The position numbers and the translations under genes were made by a program. From positions 20,837,732 through 20,901,731 of the forward strand of contig NW_026262668.1 in assembly GCF_021869535.1 (NCBI RefSeq): DNA of 64,000 nucleotides, read 5' to 3'. Below the pieces are notes generated by a model. That model made no database searches. It was not told the DNA's origin and worked only from the letters and a program-made list of their open reading frames with translations. Each line of letters opens with the position of its first letter. Within the stretch, counting starts at the first letter, position 1. The stretch comes from Mytilus californianus (Eukaryota > Mollusca > Bivalvia > Mytilida > Mytilidae). Shown here one piece after another: positions 36,766-48,765 of this stretch.

Positions 36766-36893
36766 TAAGAATAAAGGCGGCACTCCATTCGATTCATCAT
36801 TGCAAGTTTGTTTCTGTTCCATCCACAATACAAATATTCGAGTCAAACCTTTATATTAATGATTAAGAAATATTTTAATAATATATGACATAC

Positions 36894-37097
36894 CTGTTTG
36901 CTTGCTATCATAGCTTGTTCCTTATAAATGTCAACATTTTTCATCATGTTTTGCAATGCAGTGGATCGGTTATCCCGAGATCCCCAATCTGTAGGAATAA
37001 TAACAGCATGTTCATAAACTGCAGCTTTAAAGGTCGATTTTTGAGCATTGACCAGATAAAAAACAAACACAAATAAATAATTGCAAATACACCCCAT
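36894..37097 (-). CDS. VNN-like: Vanin/pantetheinase-like amidohydrolase, exon 1
   Basis: 68 codons from ATG at 37095-37097. The protein begins MGCICNYLFVFVFYLVNAQ, a hydrophobic signal peptide with likely cleavage after NAQ. AAVYEHAVIIPTDWGS follows; AAVYEHA is the hallmark start of mature vanins and biotinidase. The exon ends ...QAMIASKQ at the donor CAG|GTATGTC. It is phase 0, matching the acceptor at 16313. The next residues expected in the family (about VDIIVxPE) are exactly what the distant exon starts with. A TTG just upstream of the ATG is not needed as a start. I see no clear TATA box upstream. Confidence 0.87.
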
Positions 37098-39216
37098 CAA
37101 TATATGTTAAGTAAAATCAAAATTTCGACAATCAGTCAGACTAATGCTACATCAGTTTTGTTAGTCATGGACTTTGGCTATGTCGTGTTCTTGGAAGTTC
37201 TACTTACAATATGCCGTTTTCATAGGTCGATCTAGGACTCCTTATATGGAACGGTATATGATAGTTTTTTTCGTACACAGATTACCCATATCTGCATGCG
37301 CAATAGGTCACCGATTTATAATGATTGGTAAATAAATATATGGATGATGGATAAGATTTATGGATTGCGATCGTCACTGTATATGAAATTATTTCATCTT
37401 ATTTGTTTTAATTTTTTTTATCGAAAAAAAGAGTTGCAGTATATTTAGTTATGTGACAGTTGTTAATATTATGCGTCAAAGGGTCACTAATTAATTATTA
37501 TTTTTGGTATCGAGTTTCGTTCAACTTTTTGCTCTAGGTTCACTTATTTTTGTAAGCTGTCATGTGGATATGTATTTATGTATCACGGGAAAATTAAACG
37601 TTTATTAATAGACATTGCCTCGCATCTCACAAATGAAATCGTTCTCATTTGTGTCATTTTTCTATCCTGTATTGTTAAATGTATGAAAATTACATAAGTA
37701 CACATTTACTCATTGAAAGGGGTCTTTAATTTTATAAGAATACTAATTAAAATAGTGTACAGCACAAAGAAGTACAACATAAGAGGCTTCAAAGAGCTTG
37801 AATCGCTCACCTAGTAAAAACATATGCCAAATTAATATTTGTTTTTCTTTATTACAGTCGATTATGCTTGCTTATTTGTAGATATTATATAGTGGCATAT
37901 TTGTAGGGTCTTATAATGATGATCATTATTACTGTTTACAGTTTATTTCTATCTATTGACGTTAATGGCAATATATACTATATATCTTTTCAGGAAGATG
38001 ACATATGGCAAAATCAAAGGTACTTTATTTAAATCATTTGCACCACGTGACTTTGTCCCTTTTGATCAAATTACTTCCCTTAGCTTAAGATTGAAAATAT
38101 AATTTATTATAGATTTGCGGATAATCCAGTCCTTTTCCGTCATGTATCTAAAACTAATGTATCTTTAAAAACTTCCTTTGGCGGATATTTACAAAAATGC
38201 TGTGTAATTCTAAGGGAAAATGCTTAAAATTTGACTTTTACGAAATGGGAAGGTTGAAATCATCATGTTTTTAAAAGAATTTGGCCGAAAACTTAAGAAA
38301 TCAGGTAAGTTAAAAGTTATTTAACTTTAAAATTCAACCTACAAGGTGTTTCCCTATATGCGAACAAATCATGAACAATATCTTCTTGCATGTGTATTTC
38401 TGTTTTGAATCTTGCTATTTTACGATTTTACGTCATTTTATTTGATCTTATATAGCAATTACACAATGGTTACGCTTCCGATTTCTAAAGATTTCAGAGT
38501 AGACAATGTCCATTTGTACACGGACAGAAGCCTAAAAACATGTACAATTCACCTATATGCGAACAAATTGTTTATTCGACATAGGTATTTGCAAATTGGC
38601 ATTTTTATTAAAAGGGCTTATATAATCCTATTGTAATGGCTGCCGTCATGATAAGGCAAAATGGCCGCTATGCAAATTAGCAAATTACCCCAAATTTTGC
38701 CATATGAGCTGAAAAAGGGGGAGGGGAATCTGACTATAATTTCAGACTTATATTTGGGTCCGTCGTTTAACGCAATTATACCAAATTACGCTTACAATTT
38801 ATGTTATAAGTCTATTATTTTTAATTTCCTTGATTTTGAATCATTTTTTAGTTAACTTCTAATACATTTTTCGCCCACAACTATGTTAACAAAGAGGGAA
38901 AAAAAGAGGTTTACTCTGCTGTCTTATCAAAAATTTGTAGTTCTATAAAGAAAGATTTCTTTTTGAAGCCACAAATACTACGGTTTATTTCATTTATAAG
39001 ATACACTAATTTAATGAAAGAGATTTGATTATTTATTTTCCATAAAAGAACTATTGTATCATTCGGATCCGCATCTTGTTTCCGGCTAATTAACATCACG
39101 TGACTTTTCAGCCTCACATCGAACTAACCGCTCTTGAAGATAAGTGAAAGTTTCATTAAACAATCGTAAAATATCTACAACATCCGCAATTCATATCCTA
39201 CCGGTATTATTTAGAT
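37098..39216. other. Upstream region of vanin gene and 5' side of the DIRS element
   Basis: It should contain the vanin promoter, which reads toward the minus strand, but I see no definite box. Near 37785-37830 GGCTTCAAAGAGCTTGAATC plus GCTCACCT resembles the head of another tandem-core family, without its array. The part just before 39217 may be the DIRS leader. Confidence 0.4.
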
Positions 39217-40411
39217 ATGAAACCGCCGAAGAGGCCTCGTAATGCTCCAAGGAAGGTTTTACATCAGCCAGGTCCAGCCAAGAAACTTAAAAAAGGCAAA
39301 AAGATACCACTTGATCCGGTGCCATCAACACGAGGAGCAGCACTTCCATCTTCATCAGACATGGATGTGCGTAGATCACAGAACAAGCAAAGATCTGTAG
39401 ACAATGTACCAGCTTCTAGAACAATGACGTACAGCTTCTAATTTGTCAGTGGCTCATGGACCGGTGATCAACATCGTGGCAGACGCAAATGATCTGGAGT
39501 CCCCATTCGTGCCATTCAGGATCCAGGAAGAGACACCTCAAGAAAGTCCACGACGGAACGAGGAAAACATACTGGACAGTTCAAGGGGAATTTCGGATCC
39601 TATGACTTCACAACCTGGCCCAAGCGGTTTGCAGAGTTCATCAATCAATAACCTTGGTATGTTGAACGTTTCTAATCAATTTGATTCACAAGGGCCGGGA
39701 GCTTTTTCGAGTTCTTTTAATATTCGTTTACAAGTGGACCAATCCCCTTCACATATTGCAAGTGTTTTCGATCCGATTTCATCTCATATTCCGGTCAAAA
39801 TTAAAGAAAAAATATGGAACGGTGAGTTCATTGACCTGAATACTCTTTTAAAATCTACTCGGGACCTTGTAAACGAGCAAAATTTAGACGGTGAACTGGC
39901 AGTAAAAGGGGGTGTTTTGTCCATAGTTAATCAAAAGAGAAATCCCATCAAAAGTATTTATGTTTAGACCTCCGCATTCATGATTTATGGAAGTGTAATG
40001 TTAGAAAAATGGCCTAACAAAGGGCTTGAGTTTTTCAAATATATGCAAACAGTCAGAATGGCAGCATCAAGGGGTTACTCCGGAGGCTGGGTTCAATATG
40101 ATGAGCAATTTCGATTGCGGAAAGCGCTTTCCCCCTTTTCTTCATGGGGAATTGTCGATATGGAACTGTGGTTGTTATGTGTATCTACTCCGAACGTTAG
40201 TCCTTCTTTTAATACAGGACTTTCAAATGGAAGTTACCACGGTGGGAACTCTTCCTTAAGTTGGGCGTCGAGTCAAAATATAGGACAACGCCGCACATTT
40301 ACATGCAGGTTATACAATAAGGGTAATTGTACATTTGGCAAGAATTGCAAGTATGTTCACAAATGCTCGAAATGTAATGGTAGTCACCCCTTTTCAGCTT
40401 GCCGATCTTAA
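39217..40411 (+). pseudogene. DIRS-type gag-like protein
   Basis: Basic, proline-rich N-terminus (MKPPKRPRNAPRK), then an acidic linker and a central region (WPNKGLEFFKYMQTVRMAAS). The C-terminus has two zinc motifs. One is a CCCH finger (C-x7-C-x5-C-x3-H in CRLYNKGNCTFGKNCKYVH). The other is a C-x2-C-x3-H-x4-C knuckle in CSKCNGSHPFSAC. One frameshift lies near 39440 and there is one in-frame TAG at 39965, where the copy at 28481 reads Trp. It would bind element RNA. Confidence 0.72.
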
Positions 40412-40742
40412 TTCCGCTATGTTTGTGTTTACTTAGTTTTGTAAATTGTTAGTTTTCCCTAGAAGTTATATATATATAGCTCGTTAAGTGCATTGAACTT
40501 GTTTCATAGACATGTTTGAGTTATCCCTCCTTGTACTAGTATTTACTATATTTTATCTCTGTGCAGTGTAGGATATTTGATCTCTTTTTGTATGACATTA
40601 TTAACGATTGTTTGTCAACTTAGACCTTCTAACAAATAACCCGTATGAAAACAACTGAGTGTTTATTATTATATTGCATAACTTCACCCGGTTTCATTGC
40701 ATTGACATGTTATTATTTTGTTGTTTTTGTTTTATATTTGCA

Positions 40743-42357
40743 GGTTACACGCATTTATATTCACTAGGTAATTCGCCAATCAATGTCGATGAAGTAAAAA
40801 AAAGCTCTCATCAATTACCCGCATCAAGATGTTGCACGGGACTTGATTCAAGGACTCGAAGTCGGTTTTAAACTAAAATACTCCGGTCCGAGACTTCCTA
40901 AGGATATAAATTCTAAAGAAATGGATGGGAAGAGAGCCACCATCGCTAGGGAAAAAATTTTGAAAGAAATAAAATTGGGTAGAGAAGCTGGTCCTTTTTC
41001 AAAACCCCCGTTCCCCACCTTTCGGGTTTCTCAGATCTCGGTTATCCCTAAAAAAAATCTAGTTCAGAATTCAGATTAATTCATAATTTGTCCTTCCCCA
41101 TACATCACCCCTTTAATGACTTTATTGACAAACAGTACTGTTCTGTAAAATACTCAAGCATAGACGATGCAGTCAATATGGTTCACAGATGAAAAAAGAA
41201 CATGCTTCTGTCCAAATGCGACGTAAAATCTGCATTTCGTTTGCTAAGACTTTCACCGGGTGATTTTGATTTGATGGGGTTCAAATTTGAAAATCAATAT
41301 TACTTTGATAAATGCCTCCCAATGGGTGCTGCCATTAGTTCGGCGCTCTTTGAATCTTTTTCTACTGCCTTGCATTGGTTTGTCCAACAACAGTCCAAAA
41401 ACGACAATATTATACATTATTTGGACGACTTTTTGTTTGGTGGCGAAGCACAAACTTCACAATGCCATGATACATTGAAGGTTTTCCAGGATTCTTGTAA
41501 ACTTTGGGGGGTTCCATTAGCAGAGGAAAAAACGGCCGAGCCAACGGAAGTGTTGATATTCCATGGTATAGAAATTGACACCATCAACATGATAATGCGA
41601 CTACCCGAAGACAAACTTGTGGAGTTAAAAGCCAGAATTTTACTTTGTTTAGATAGATCCAAAATCACCCTTCGGGAATTGCAATCATTGATTGGCATAC
41701 TCAATTTTGCATGTCAAGTAATTGTCCCGGGTCGAGCCATTTGTCGTCGTTTGATAGATGCCACTCGCAACTTGCGTATGCCCAATCACAGAACCAGAGT
41801 AACAAAGGTTATGAAAGAAGACCTTAATATTTAGTTACTCTTTCTATCAAATTACAATGGTACCACCGTAATTCTTGATAAGTTCTGGTCATCTAACTCT
41901 GATCTCGAATTGTTCACTGACAGTGCAGGTGGGGGCGAAAAGAGTTTTGGTATTTATTTTGAAGGGAAATGGGCCTAGGCGTGTTGGCCCCGCAATTGGG
42001 TACTTTCTGGAATTTTAACCGATATTACCTTTCTAGAATTGTTCCCCGTAGTCGTAGTTTTGAACATTTGGGGAGGAATGTTAAAAAACAAGAAGATTTT
42101 ATTTCACATTGATAACCAGAGCGTGGTTTCTATAATCAATAAAAAGTCTTCAAAGTCGCCTAGCGTTATGTCCCTGGTCAGAAAGCTTGTATTGGCTTGC
42201 TTGGAATTCAACATATTAATTAAAGCCGAACATATCCCAGGTCATTTGAATTCTCTTGCTGATTCCCTGTCTCGTTGTGATTTTCAGAAGTTCCGGAAAC
42301 TAATGCCCACAGCAGATGCAAGCCCACATGTGATTCCGACCCACCCCTGGAAAGTTT
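40743..42357 (+). pseudogene. DIRS-type reverse transcriptase-RNase H
   Basis: The N-terminal piece GFKLKYSGPRLP leads to the fingers RVSQISVIPKK and, after a frameshift, FRLIHNLSFP. Then CDVKSAFRLLRLSPGDFDLMG, LPMGAAISSALFE and the catalytic IIHYLDDFLFGG follow. The RNase H region shows LFTDSAGGG, HIDNQSVVSIINKKSS and ADSLSR. Stops at about 41190 and near 41833 and 41978 break it. The longest intact stretch is 41202-41834. Confidence 0.8.
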
Positions 42358-42420
42358 AAAAGACGAAGCAGACCTTTTACTTAAATGGTCAATGGCTTCT
42401 AACTCCTGGAAAACTTGTCT
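42358..42420 (+). pseudogene. Tyrosine recombinase N-terminal stub (putative)
   Basis: The frame after RNase H reads DEADLLLKWSMASNSWKT, similar to the first helix of DIRS/Ngaro tyrosine recombinases. It then breaks and passes at once into SGNH sequence. The catalytic R..HxxR..Y part is absent. Confidence 0.4.
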
Positions 42421-42423
42421 CCT

Positions 42424-42774
42424 CCCGTCATGATAATTATTCAACTTGGTTCCAACGATCTAACAAAAGTTAAAACCATTGAACTAATTCAAAATATTGA
42501 AAGGGATATTCTGCGTCTGCAGCTACTATTACCTAACACTCGCATCGTGTGGAGCGAAATGTTAATGCGAAGGTATTGGCATGGTACAAAAGATGGAAAA
42601 GCTATCGAAAGATCTCGAAAACGAGTTAGCTCCGCTATAAACAGTTATGTCTTGCAGGTCGGACACTGTAATATTCATCATCCTAATATCCGAGCTCGAG
42701 AAATGAACTTGTATAGGTTTGACGGAACTCACTTATCCGATATAGGGTATGATATATACTTAAACAACATTTAA
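42424..42774 (+). pseudogene. SGNH/GDSL-type hydrolase, C-terminal part
   Basis: VMIIIQLGSNDLTK carries the Asn block (GxND). DGTHLSDIGYDIYLNN carries the Asp-His block (D-x-x-H). The Ser-containing block I and the Gly block are missing, so it has been truncated from the N-terminal side. SGNH domains are known in DIRS/Ngaro elements; the role is unknown. Confidence 0.72.
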
Positions 42775-42835
42775 GGGGGAATTGAAACTTTCCTATCATC
42801 TTACAAAATTCGCTGTTTCCCCGAGGTATAATTGG

Positions 42836-43317
42836 GAATGGAATTTCTTTGGGATTTTAACGGGGGAAAAAAGGGGGGGGGGGGGCTTTTTAATGAGTGT
42901 GTATAGACCCACTCACGTGGCAAGATTAAGGGGTTATGATCCTTTCCTGTATTGTACGTCGGATCATATTAGTTTTTTTACTTTCCTGCGTTACCGCAAG
43001 AAGTTCTGTTGAGACCATCTCATGTATACCATGAGTGGCCGGTTCTGAATTGGTACCAGTTCGAGCTTAACTGTTTTGTGATCTAGAAATTGTTAATCTT
43101 CACTCCCCTGACAACAAGGGGGTGATGCGAATATGAGCCGACGTATTTGGGGATCATGGCCCTCGTTCTCTTTAGTATTTAACCTGCTTTGCCTTAAACT
43201 TGATTCTTTAATTAAATTCTAATTATTCAAATAAGAAATGAGAAATGTAGACAAGTTATTGTAAACTTCGTATATATTAGATTTTAAAAATGAAAACAAC
43301 ACTTTATATATATTTCA
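42836..43317. other. 3' flank or tail of the DIRS element
   Basis: It contains a run of 14 G at about 42871-42884 and no ORF of note. It may include the element 3' terminus, but no repeat partner was found. Confidence 0.4.
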
Positions 43318-43364
43318 TGCGTCCCAAGCGCTTTCCTCGATTAATTTCATCAGGACCGCTCAAA
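43318..43364 (-). ncRNA. Degenerate hammerhead-like motif
   Basis: On the minus strand GAGCGGTC is followed by CTGATGA, an unpaired stem II region, GAAAGCGC and GGGACGC. Stem I partly pairs, but the base before the cleavage point is G where the rule needs A, C or U, so it is probably dead. It shares flanks (CCAAGGATGATGTATAAG) with 8690-8760. Confidence 0.42.
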
Positions 43365-43469
43365 GCCGACTATTTGAAAGCCAAGGATGATGTATAAGAA
43401 CCGAAACAGTTGTTATTTAACTAAAAGAACAAATCCATCTAAGGTTAACTTTGGATGAGGGAATTTTAA

Positions 43470-44595
43470 ATAAAGTATATACCTATATATCTTTGAAAAT
43501 GCCTTGGTTATTATAGCTACAAACAATTGCTAAACTAAACAATTTTCTCTTAAAAAGTTCATTATTTGCCTAAAAGACTCCTACATGTATACTCTGTTCC
43601 GTCCGCAAATGGAAAATACCTTTAGAATATTATTCTTAGGAATTATGGAAGCTACTATGGGAACAACATTGGATGATTTAATCATTTTATGTTTTATATG
43701 TATTGTTACAAACAAGAAATTCCAAGTAACACTGATATCTTTTTTCAAACTTAAACAATTTATGTTTGTAAGATCATCCAGTATTAATATTATTTGCAAT
43801 TAGGTTTTAAGAAAAACTTAATTTATAGATTATTGGGATGTTTTACTCCTTTTATATTCTATTCTTTTTTTTTTTGGAACAAAAATTACCAGTAAAACTA
43901 TTCAAAAATTAATAAATCAATGCTTGTAATTTTCGAAATAAATATCCTGTTTGTTATTTACAGACAGTTTAATAACTTTAGGGAACTTAATCTATTGATT
44001 ATTGAAGCTTTGTAAGGAAAAGTATGGGATGTTTTTTTTTTTTTTTTAATTTTTTCCGTGTACTTTTAGGAAAACAAAATGCCCAGAAATACTGAATTTA
44101 TTCCAAAAATGATCAATTTATACTTGTAATTTTACAAAAAAAAATTTCCTGTTTCCAAACAAAATCAATTTAATATACTTGTAAGTTTTATAATATGTTT
44201 TAGTTGGGAAACATTGACTCTTTTTTATTAATTTTATATATTTTATATCATTTATTACAATTAAGGCGAACTCCACTAATGTTGGTATTGAAATGTTCAA
44301 GCATTATATAGTTATGCAAGCACTTTTAATATGTAAGCTAAGAAAGCAATCTTTCTGGTTTGTTTGGATAATGATAAATGATACTCCTTTTGTGGTTAAG
44401 AGTGTTTTTGTGCTATTGGTTGATACAGTCCAACGTTTGTTGGCAGGATGAATATACACATGTATTGGAAAGTTTACGTCATTTCCTCCTGAGTTTACAG
44501 GATGAGTATATTGGAATGTTTACGTCATTTTCTCAGTGTTTTCTGATGGAACCTTATCAACAAAGGTTTCTTTTGATAAACTGACAGGGAACAAG
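43470..44595. other. AT-rich sequence with a diverged direct duplication
   Basis: Two stretches (about 43830-43990 and 44025-44180) share GGGATGTTTT, a T-run, CTTGTAATTTT and CCTGTTT in the same order. No gene is seen. Confidence 0.4.
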
Positions 44596-44599
44596 ATAA

Positions 44600-44705
44600 T
44601 TTGTTATTTTCTACTACTAACTCATTTTCTACTTCTAACTCATTTTCTACTACTAACTCATTTTCTACCACTAACTCATTTCCTCATTTTCTACTACTAC
44701 ACATT
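44600..44705 (+). repeat. ~21-bp minisatellite
   Basis: About five tandem copies of TTTTCTACTACTAACTCA with small variants. Confidence 0.8.
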
Positions 44706-44889
44706 TCCTCAAAGTTTCCCTAAGAAAAAGTGTTGCCTGAGGAAACTGACGTTCGTTCAACTTTTTCCTGTTTCTTGTGACATTTCTTCAAAGGTTTCCA
44801 TTGAAAACTTTTTCATGAAGGGTTTTCTTGGGAAACTTACTGTGTCTGAAATGTAAAACAAAAATACTGAACTCAAAGGTAAATTCAAA

Positions 44890-46745
44890 AAATGAGAATT
44901 GCAGAAAAACTTACAAAATCAAACGTTATCAACCATCGGAACGTCCAAGTATTGATGCAAATATAAAATATTATCAAGATTTGTCATCATCAGCAAAACT
45001 AAATTTTCAACCAGTAAATGCAAATTTTGTTTTGAAACGAATAAATAAAATAAATGTTTAAAAGCAACAGGGTATTGATGGAATCTCACCAAAATTGTTA
45101 CACTATGCTACACCTGTAGTTACAAAACCAATAACGGATCTTGTTAATTTGTCATTGTCTACCTCAGTTTTTCCAGACTCACTTAAAATTGCCCAGGTGG
45201 CACCAATTCATTAAAAAACCAGTGTTCTTGAAAAGGGTAATTACAGATCAGTGAGCTTGCTTCCTTCAATATCAAAAATTTTTGAGACATCCATTGAAAC
45301 TCAACTTTCGGATCATTTCAAATGTTTTTAAATTCATTTCAAGCAGCTTTTAGATCAGGTTTTCGCTGTTAGTCCACTTTACTACGCATAATCGAAGACT
45401 GGGAGAAAACCATAGACAATGACAAATACCTAGCAGCAATTTTAATGGACCCGAGTAAAGTGTTCGACTGCTTACCTCATGACTTATTACTTATGAAGTT
45501 GAAACACTATGGTCTGAGTGAATCTGCTCTAAATTTACTAAATAGTTACCTAACTCATAGAAAACAATGTGTCAAAATAATTAATTGGTCAAAGTATCAG
45601 TCAAATGCTTGACATATATAAAAGTGTACCACAGGGTTCTATACTAGACCCAGTATTATTTAATATTTTTAACAACGATATTTTTATCTTTATAAAAAAC
45701 TGTGACTTGTAAAATTATGCAGATGACAATACCCTTTCAAAATCTGGCTCTTCTTTGGCATTAGTAATTAAATCCTTGGAGGAAGACAGTGGTTCACTAA
45801 TTTCATTGTTCTCATTAAATAAAATGCAGGCTAATCCTGAAAAATTTCAAGCCATAGCAATTAGTAGTAAAACGCTTAAAAACAACATAGTCTTGAAACA
45901 ACATCAAATGCGATGATGAAATAAAGCTACTTGGAGTGACCATTGATTTTAAGCTTGACTTTAACTGACAAATATAAAAAATCTGTAAAAAAAGCAGACA
46001 GACAACTACGACTACACTTGAATAAACTGTCAAAAATGACTATTTACCATTCTTTTATCATATCGAACCTAAGTTACCACCCACTCACACGGCACTTTTG
46101 TAGCGAGCGTAACACTAAAATAATGAAAACTAAAAGAACGAGCGCTCAGATTCATCTACAATGACTACAATAACCCATACGAACAATTACTTGAACAATC
46201 TAATCTTCCAACACTTAAAATCAGACGCATGAGAACCATGGCATTAGAAACTTACAAAATTGTGACAAAATCCAGTCCTGAGTTCTTACACAATATATTA
46301 AATTTTAAAGATAACTGCATATAATTTTAGAATTAAACTCACAGTTGATTTACCACGACCAAGAACTACAAGGTATGGCAAGAGGAGCTTTAGCTTTGAG
46401 GTAGCAAAGTTGTGGAACTCCCTGCCTATCCATGCATATAGCCTCTAAACTTTGGAACAGTTCAAACATTTTATTTCAACATGGTGTTCTTCAGATAACT
46501 GCTTCTGCAGCTCATGTAGACAATAACTTTGCAGTCCCACATCTGAAGTCTTCTTGCCCTCAATGTTCTGTTTATTGTTTGCTTTTATTTCAATTATTTG
46601 ATAGTGTTTTTGTCTCTTTGACAGCTATTGTAAAATGTGCTTTTTTGTTTGTTTGTGCATGTGTTTTATTTATATGTGTGCTGTGTATTCTGTCATATGT
46701 ACATATCATGCCCGATTCTAAATAAAATTTACTTACTTACTTACT
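44890..46745 (+). mobile_element. Degenerate LINE (RT part, complete 3' end)
   Basis: Across frames: GIDGISPKLLHYATP, GNYRSVSLLPSISKIFE, VFDCLPHDLLLMKLKHYGL, VPQGSILDPVLFNIF, NYADDNTLS, NKMQANPEKFQAIAI and LWNSLP near the end. It finishes in AATAAAATTTACTTACTTAC, a short-repeat tail. Many stops and frameshifts make it inactive. It is related to the LINE at 19058-20395, sharing YADDNTLS and NPEKFQAIA. Confidence 0.8.
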
Positions 46746-47180
46746 ACTAACTACTAGGGGCAAACTGTGTCCTTAAATTGTATTTTCTGGTTTTTACGAT
46801 GTTTAAATCACTACGAGCATTTCACTCTGCATTCGAGCATTATACAGCCTGGATTTTGTATTTTGTTGATAATGTTCGAAGACTTTCATGTATTCGGTGC
46901 CTTTATGTATGAAATAGAGCTATTTGACGATGTTTACGGGAAAGTAGAAACAGTATCCATGCACAGTTTTCAAACTGAACAGAGGTGTTTGCAAAATTGA
47001 CAGCCTTTTAAATTACAAAATGAAAGCGATTAGTAAGTACAAGTAGAGAGGAGCACGGTGCATTAATCGGTTTTTCGGAGGACTAAGTATAAGTTGTATA
47101 AAACGGTGTTAACATACCTTGAAGCGAACCGTTTTCCGATGAAAAATAGAAACGTATCCTTGCGTGTGACGTAGTATCCT
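46746..47180. other. Non-genic sequence
   Basis: No supported feature. Confidence 0.45.
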
Positions 47181-47184
47181 GGCC

Positions 47185-47560
47185 GCGGATGGATGCAGAT
47201 GATATGGTTTTATTCAGTGAAAATGTACAAGATTTACGGCAAATGATTGATAGTGTCTATACTTACTCAAATGAAAACAATTTGTATGCTAATTTTGCAA
47301 TAACAAAAATAGTAATATTCTGAAATAAGGGTAAGCCTAACTCGGGAGAAAATGGTTTTAAAATGGTATTACTATTGACATTTGTAATGAGTTTGACGTT
47401 ACGCACGGTATTGGTACCACTAAGCGTTACACGACGTTCTCAACAAATAGAGGATTTTGGCGTTGTCTCAAAGAACGTTTCAAGGGTACAATCATTTTAC
47501 TTGTGTGAAAATGTCGCTTTAACTGACTGTAAAATTTACATTCTGGAATTCTAATAAGCA
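47185..47560 (+). pseudogene. LINE RT fragment of a different clade
   Basis: DADDMVLFSENVQDLRQMI and YTYSNENNLYANFAITK are the palm (A-D-D) and following helix of a LINE RT. NYLGI-like positions are lost in frameshifts. Only about 370 bases remain. It is unlike the YADDNTLS type nearby. Confidence 0.6.
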
Positions 47561-48314
47561 ATCATTTTGCAGAAATTTTTTAAGTTGCTTCATTAAATAT
47601 TTTCATTTTTTCAATCCAGGGTTGGCATTAATAAATGTAAACATAGAATTTTGAAAATATTTAAAACACCTGCATCATTTTTAATTTTGTGTCAAAATCG
47701 CTCCAACAGCAATGTTTAGGAAGGAATAATAAAATGATGTCATTAACGTATGTAACATGAATTCAAATCTTTTTAGTATATTATTTAGCATCTTTCATTT
47801 TCAAAATTCATAATGTTTTGAAACTTTAAACTAATTTTGATACTATGAGTGAAACAAATAAAGGGAAAACTGACACTACCTCTTAACTCTACGGACGAGC
47901 GTGTTTAAAAAATGTCACAATGAATGTCTTCGTTTATGACCTTCGATGTATTATTTTCTTTTTTCTCTTAAAATTTAGCAATGTTTTATTTTTGCTATAA
48001 GACTTTCTCAATCTTGGCTGGTGAAATTTTTAATATTTGTGTTTTGTTTCTATTATACGTTTCTTTTTCTTTTTTTTTTTTTGTTATTTGGTAATGTCTT
48101 TTTTTCAATTTACGTTGATATTCAAATGCTTCTCAGTTTGATTATTTAAAAGATGTTGATAGACGACGTCTGAGTCTGGTATTTCTTTTACTCATTTTAT
48201 CAACACTTTATTCATAAGAAGTCCGTTGTATTATTTTTTTCATAAATTTATACTAGTGTTATATTTCATAATTCATATCTTATTTGGTTTAACTCGAACA
48301 AATTAAAGAACCTT
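47561..48314. other. Non-genic sequence
   Basis: AT- and T-rich, no feature. Confidence 0.45.
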
Positions 48315-48765
48315 TGTGAGCAGGCTCACATACCCCACGACCCCACATTGTCTCTGGGAAAACAAAAACTCACCAGATTTCTAAATTTAATGACTCATAA
48401 CTCCTAAAATAGTCAACTGATAAAGTTTCTTGTGGATATGCACGTATACATATTATTTCCTCATAAACTATAAAGTTTCATGAAATTCTGTTATGTGGTT
48501 TTAGAGGAGTTGCGATGACAAACTGTTGCAGCAGTATATTTAGGCCAGACTAAAAGGGCATAACAGCTAGAAAAAAAATTGAATCACAATTTCCTGTCGA
48601 TATGCACATCTACATACATGTAGTATGTCCTTACTATCTACACAGTTTCATGAAATTCTGTTGTATGGTTTCAGAGCAGTTTCGATGACAAGAACAGGAC
48701 TGACGGACGGACAAACTGACAGACGGACGGACAGATGGACGGACTGACTGACTGGCAGACGGACG
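48315..48765 (+). mobile_element. Helentron-like tandem-core element, family E
   Basis: A perfect 7-bp hairpin, TGTGAGC/GCTCACA with loop AG (48315-48330), is followed by TACCCCACGACCCC. Two ~172-bp units with TTTCATGAAATTCTGTT and GTTGCGATGACA come next, then a GACGGACGGACAGATGG microsatellite (48698-48765). The 3' terminal inverted word is not evident, so the end may be truncated. Confidence 0.7.

Larger units (their letters stand above)
16314..36893 (-). other. 20.6-kb intron of the vanin-like gene
   Basis: The donor on the minus strand is CAG|GTATGTC at 36893 and the acceptor is CTTTCAG|AAC at 16314. Both are phase 0. Joining them reads ...IASKQ|NVDIMVFPEYG, the normal vanin sequence order. 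The intron consists mostly of transposon copies, listed separately. Confidence 0.82.
39217..42835 (+). mobile_element. DIRS-order (Ngaro-like) retroelement lacking its tyrosine recombinase
   Basis: The order is gag-like ORF, RT-RNase H, a stub that looks like the start of a recombinase, and the second half of an SGNH hydrolase. The RT has the DIRS-like RLIHNLSFP and YLDDF motifs, and there is no protease or DDE integrase. Terminal repeats were not found, so the true ends are uncertain and may reach about 43200. Frameshifts at about 39440 and 40870-41080 and stops at 39965 and 41190 make it inactive. Confidence 0.75.

Noticed and set aside
36161-36866. Several overlapping ORFs on both strands
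   Set aside because: They are shadows of the family D tandem units.
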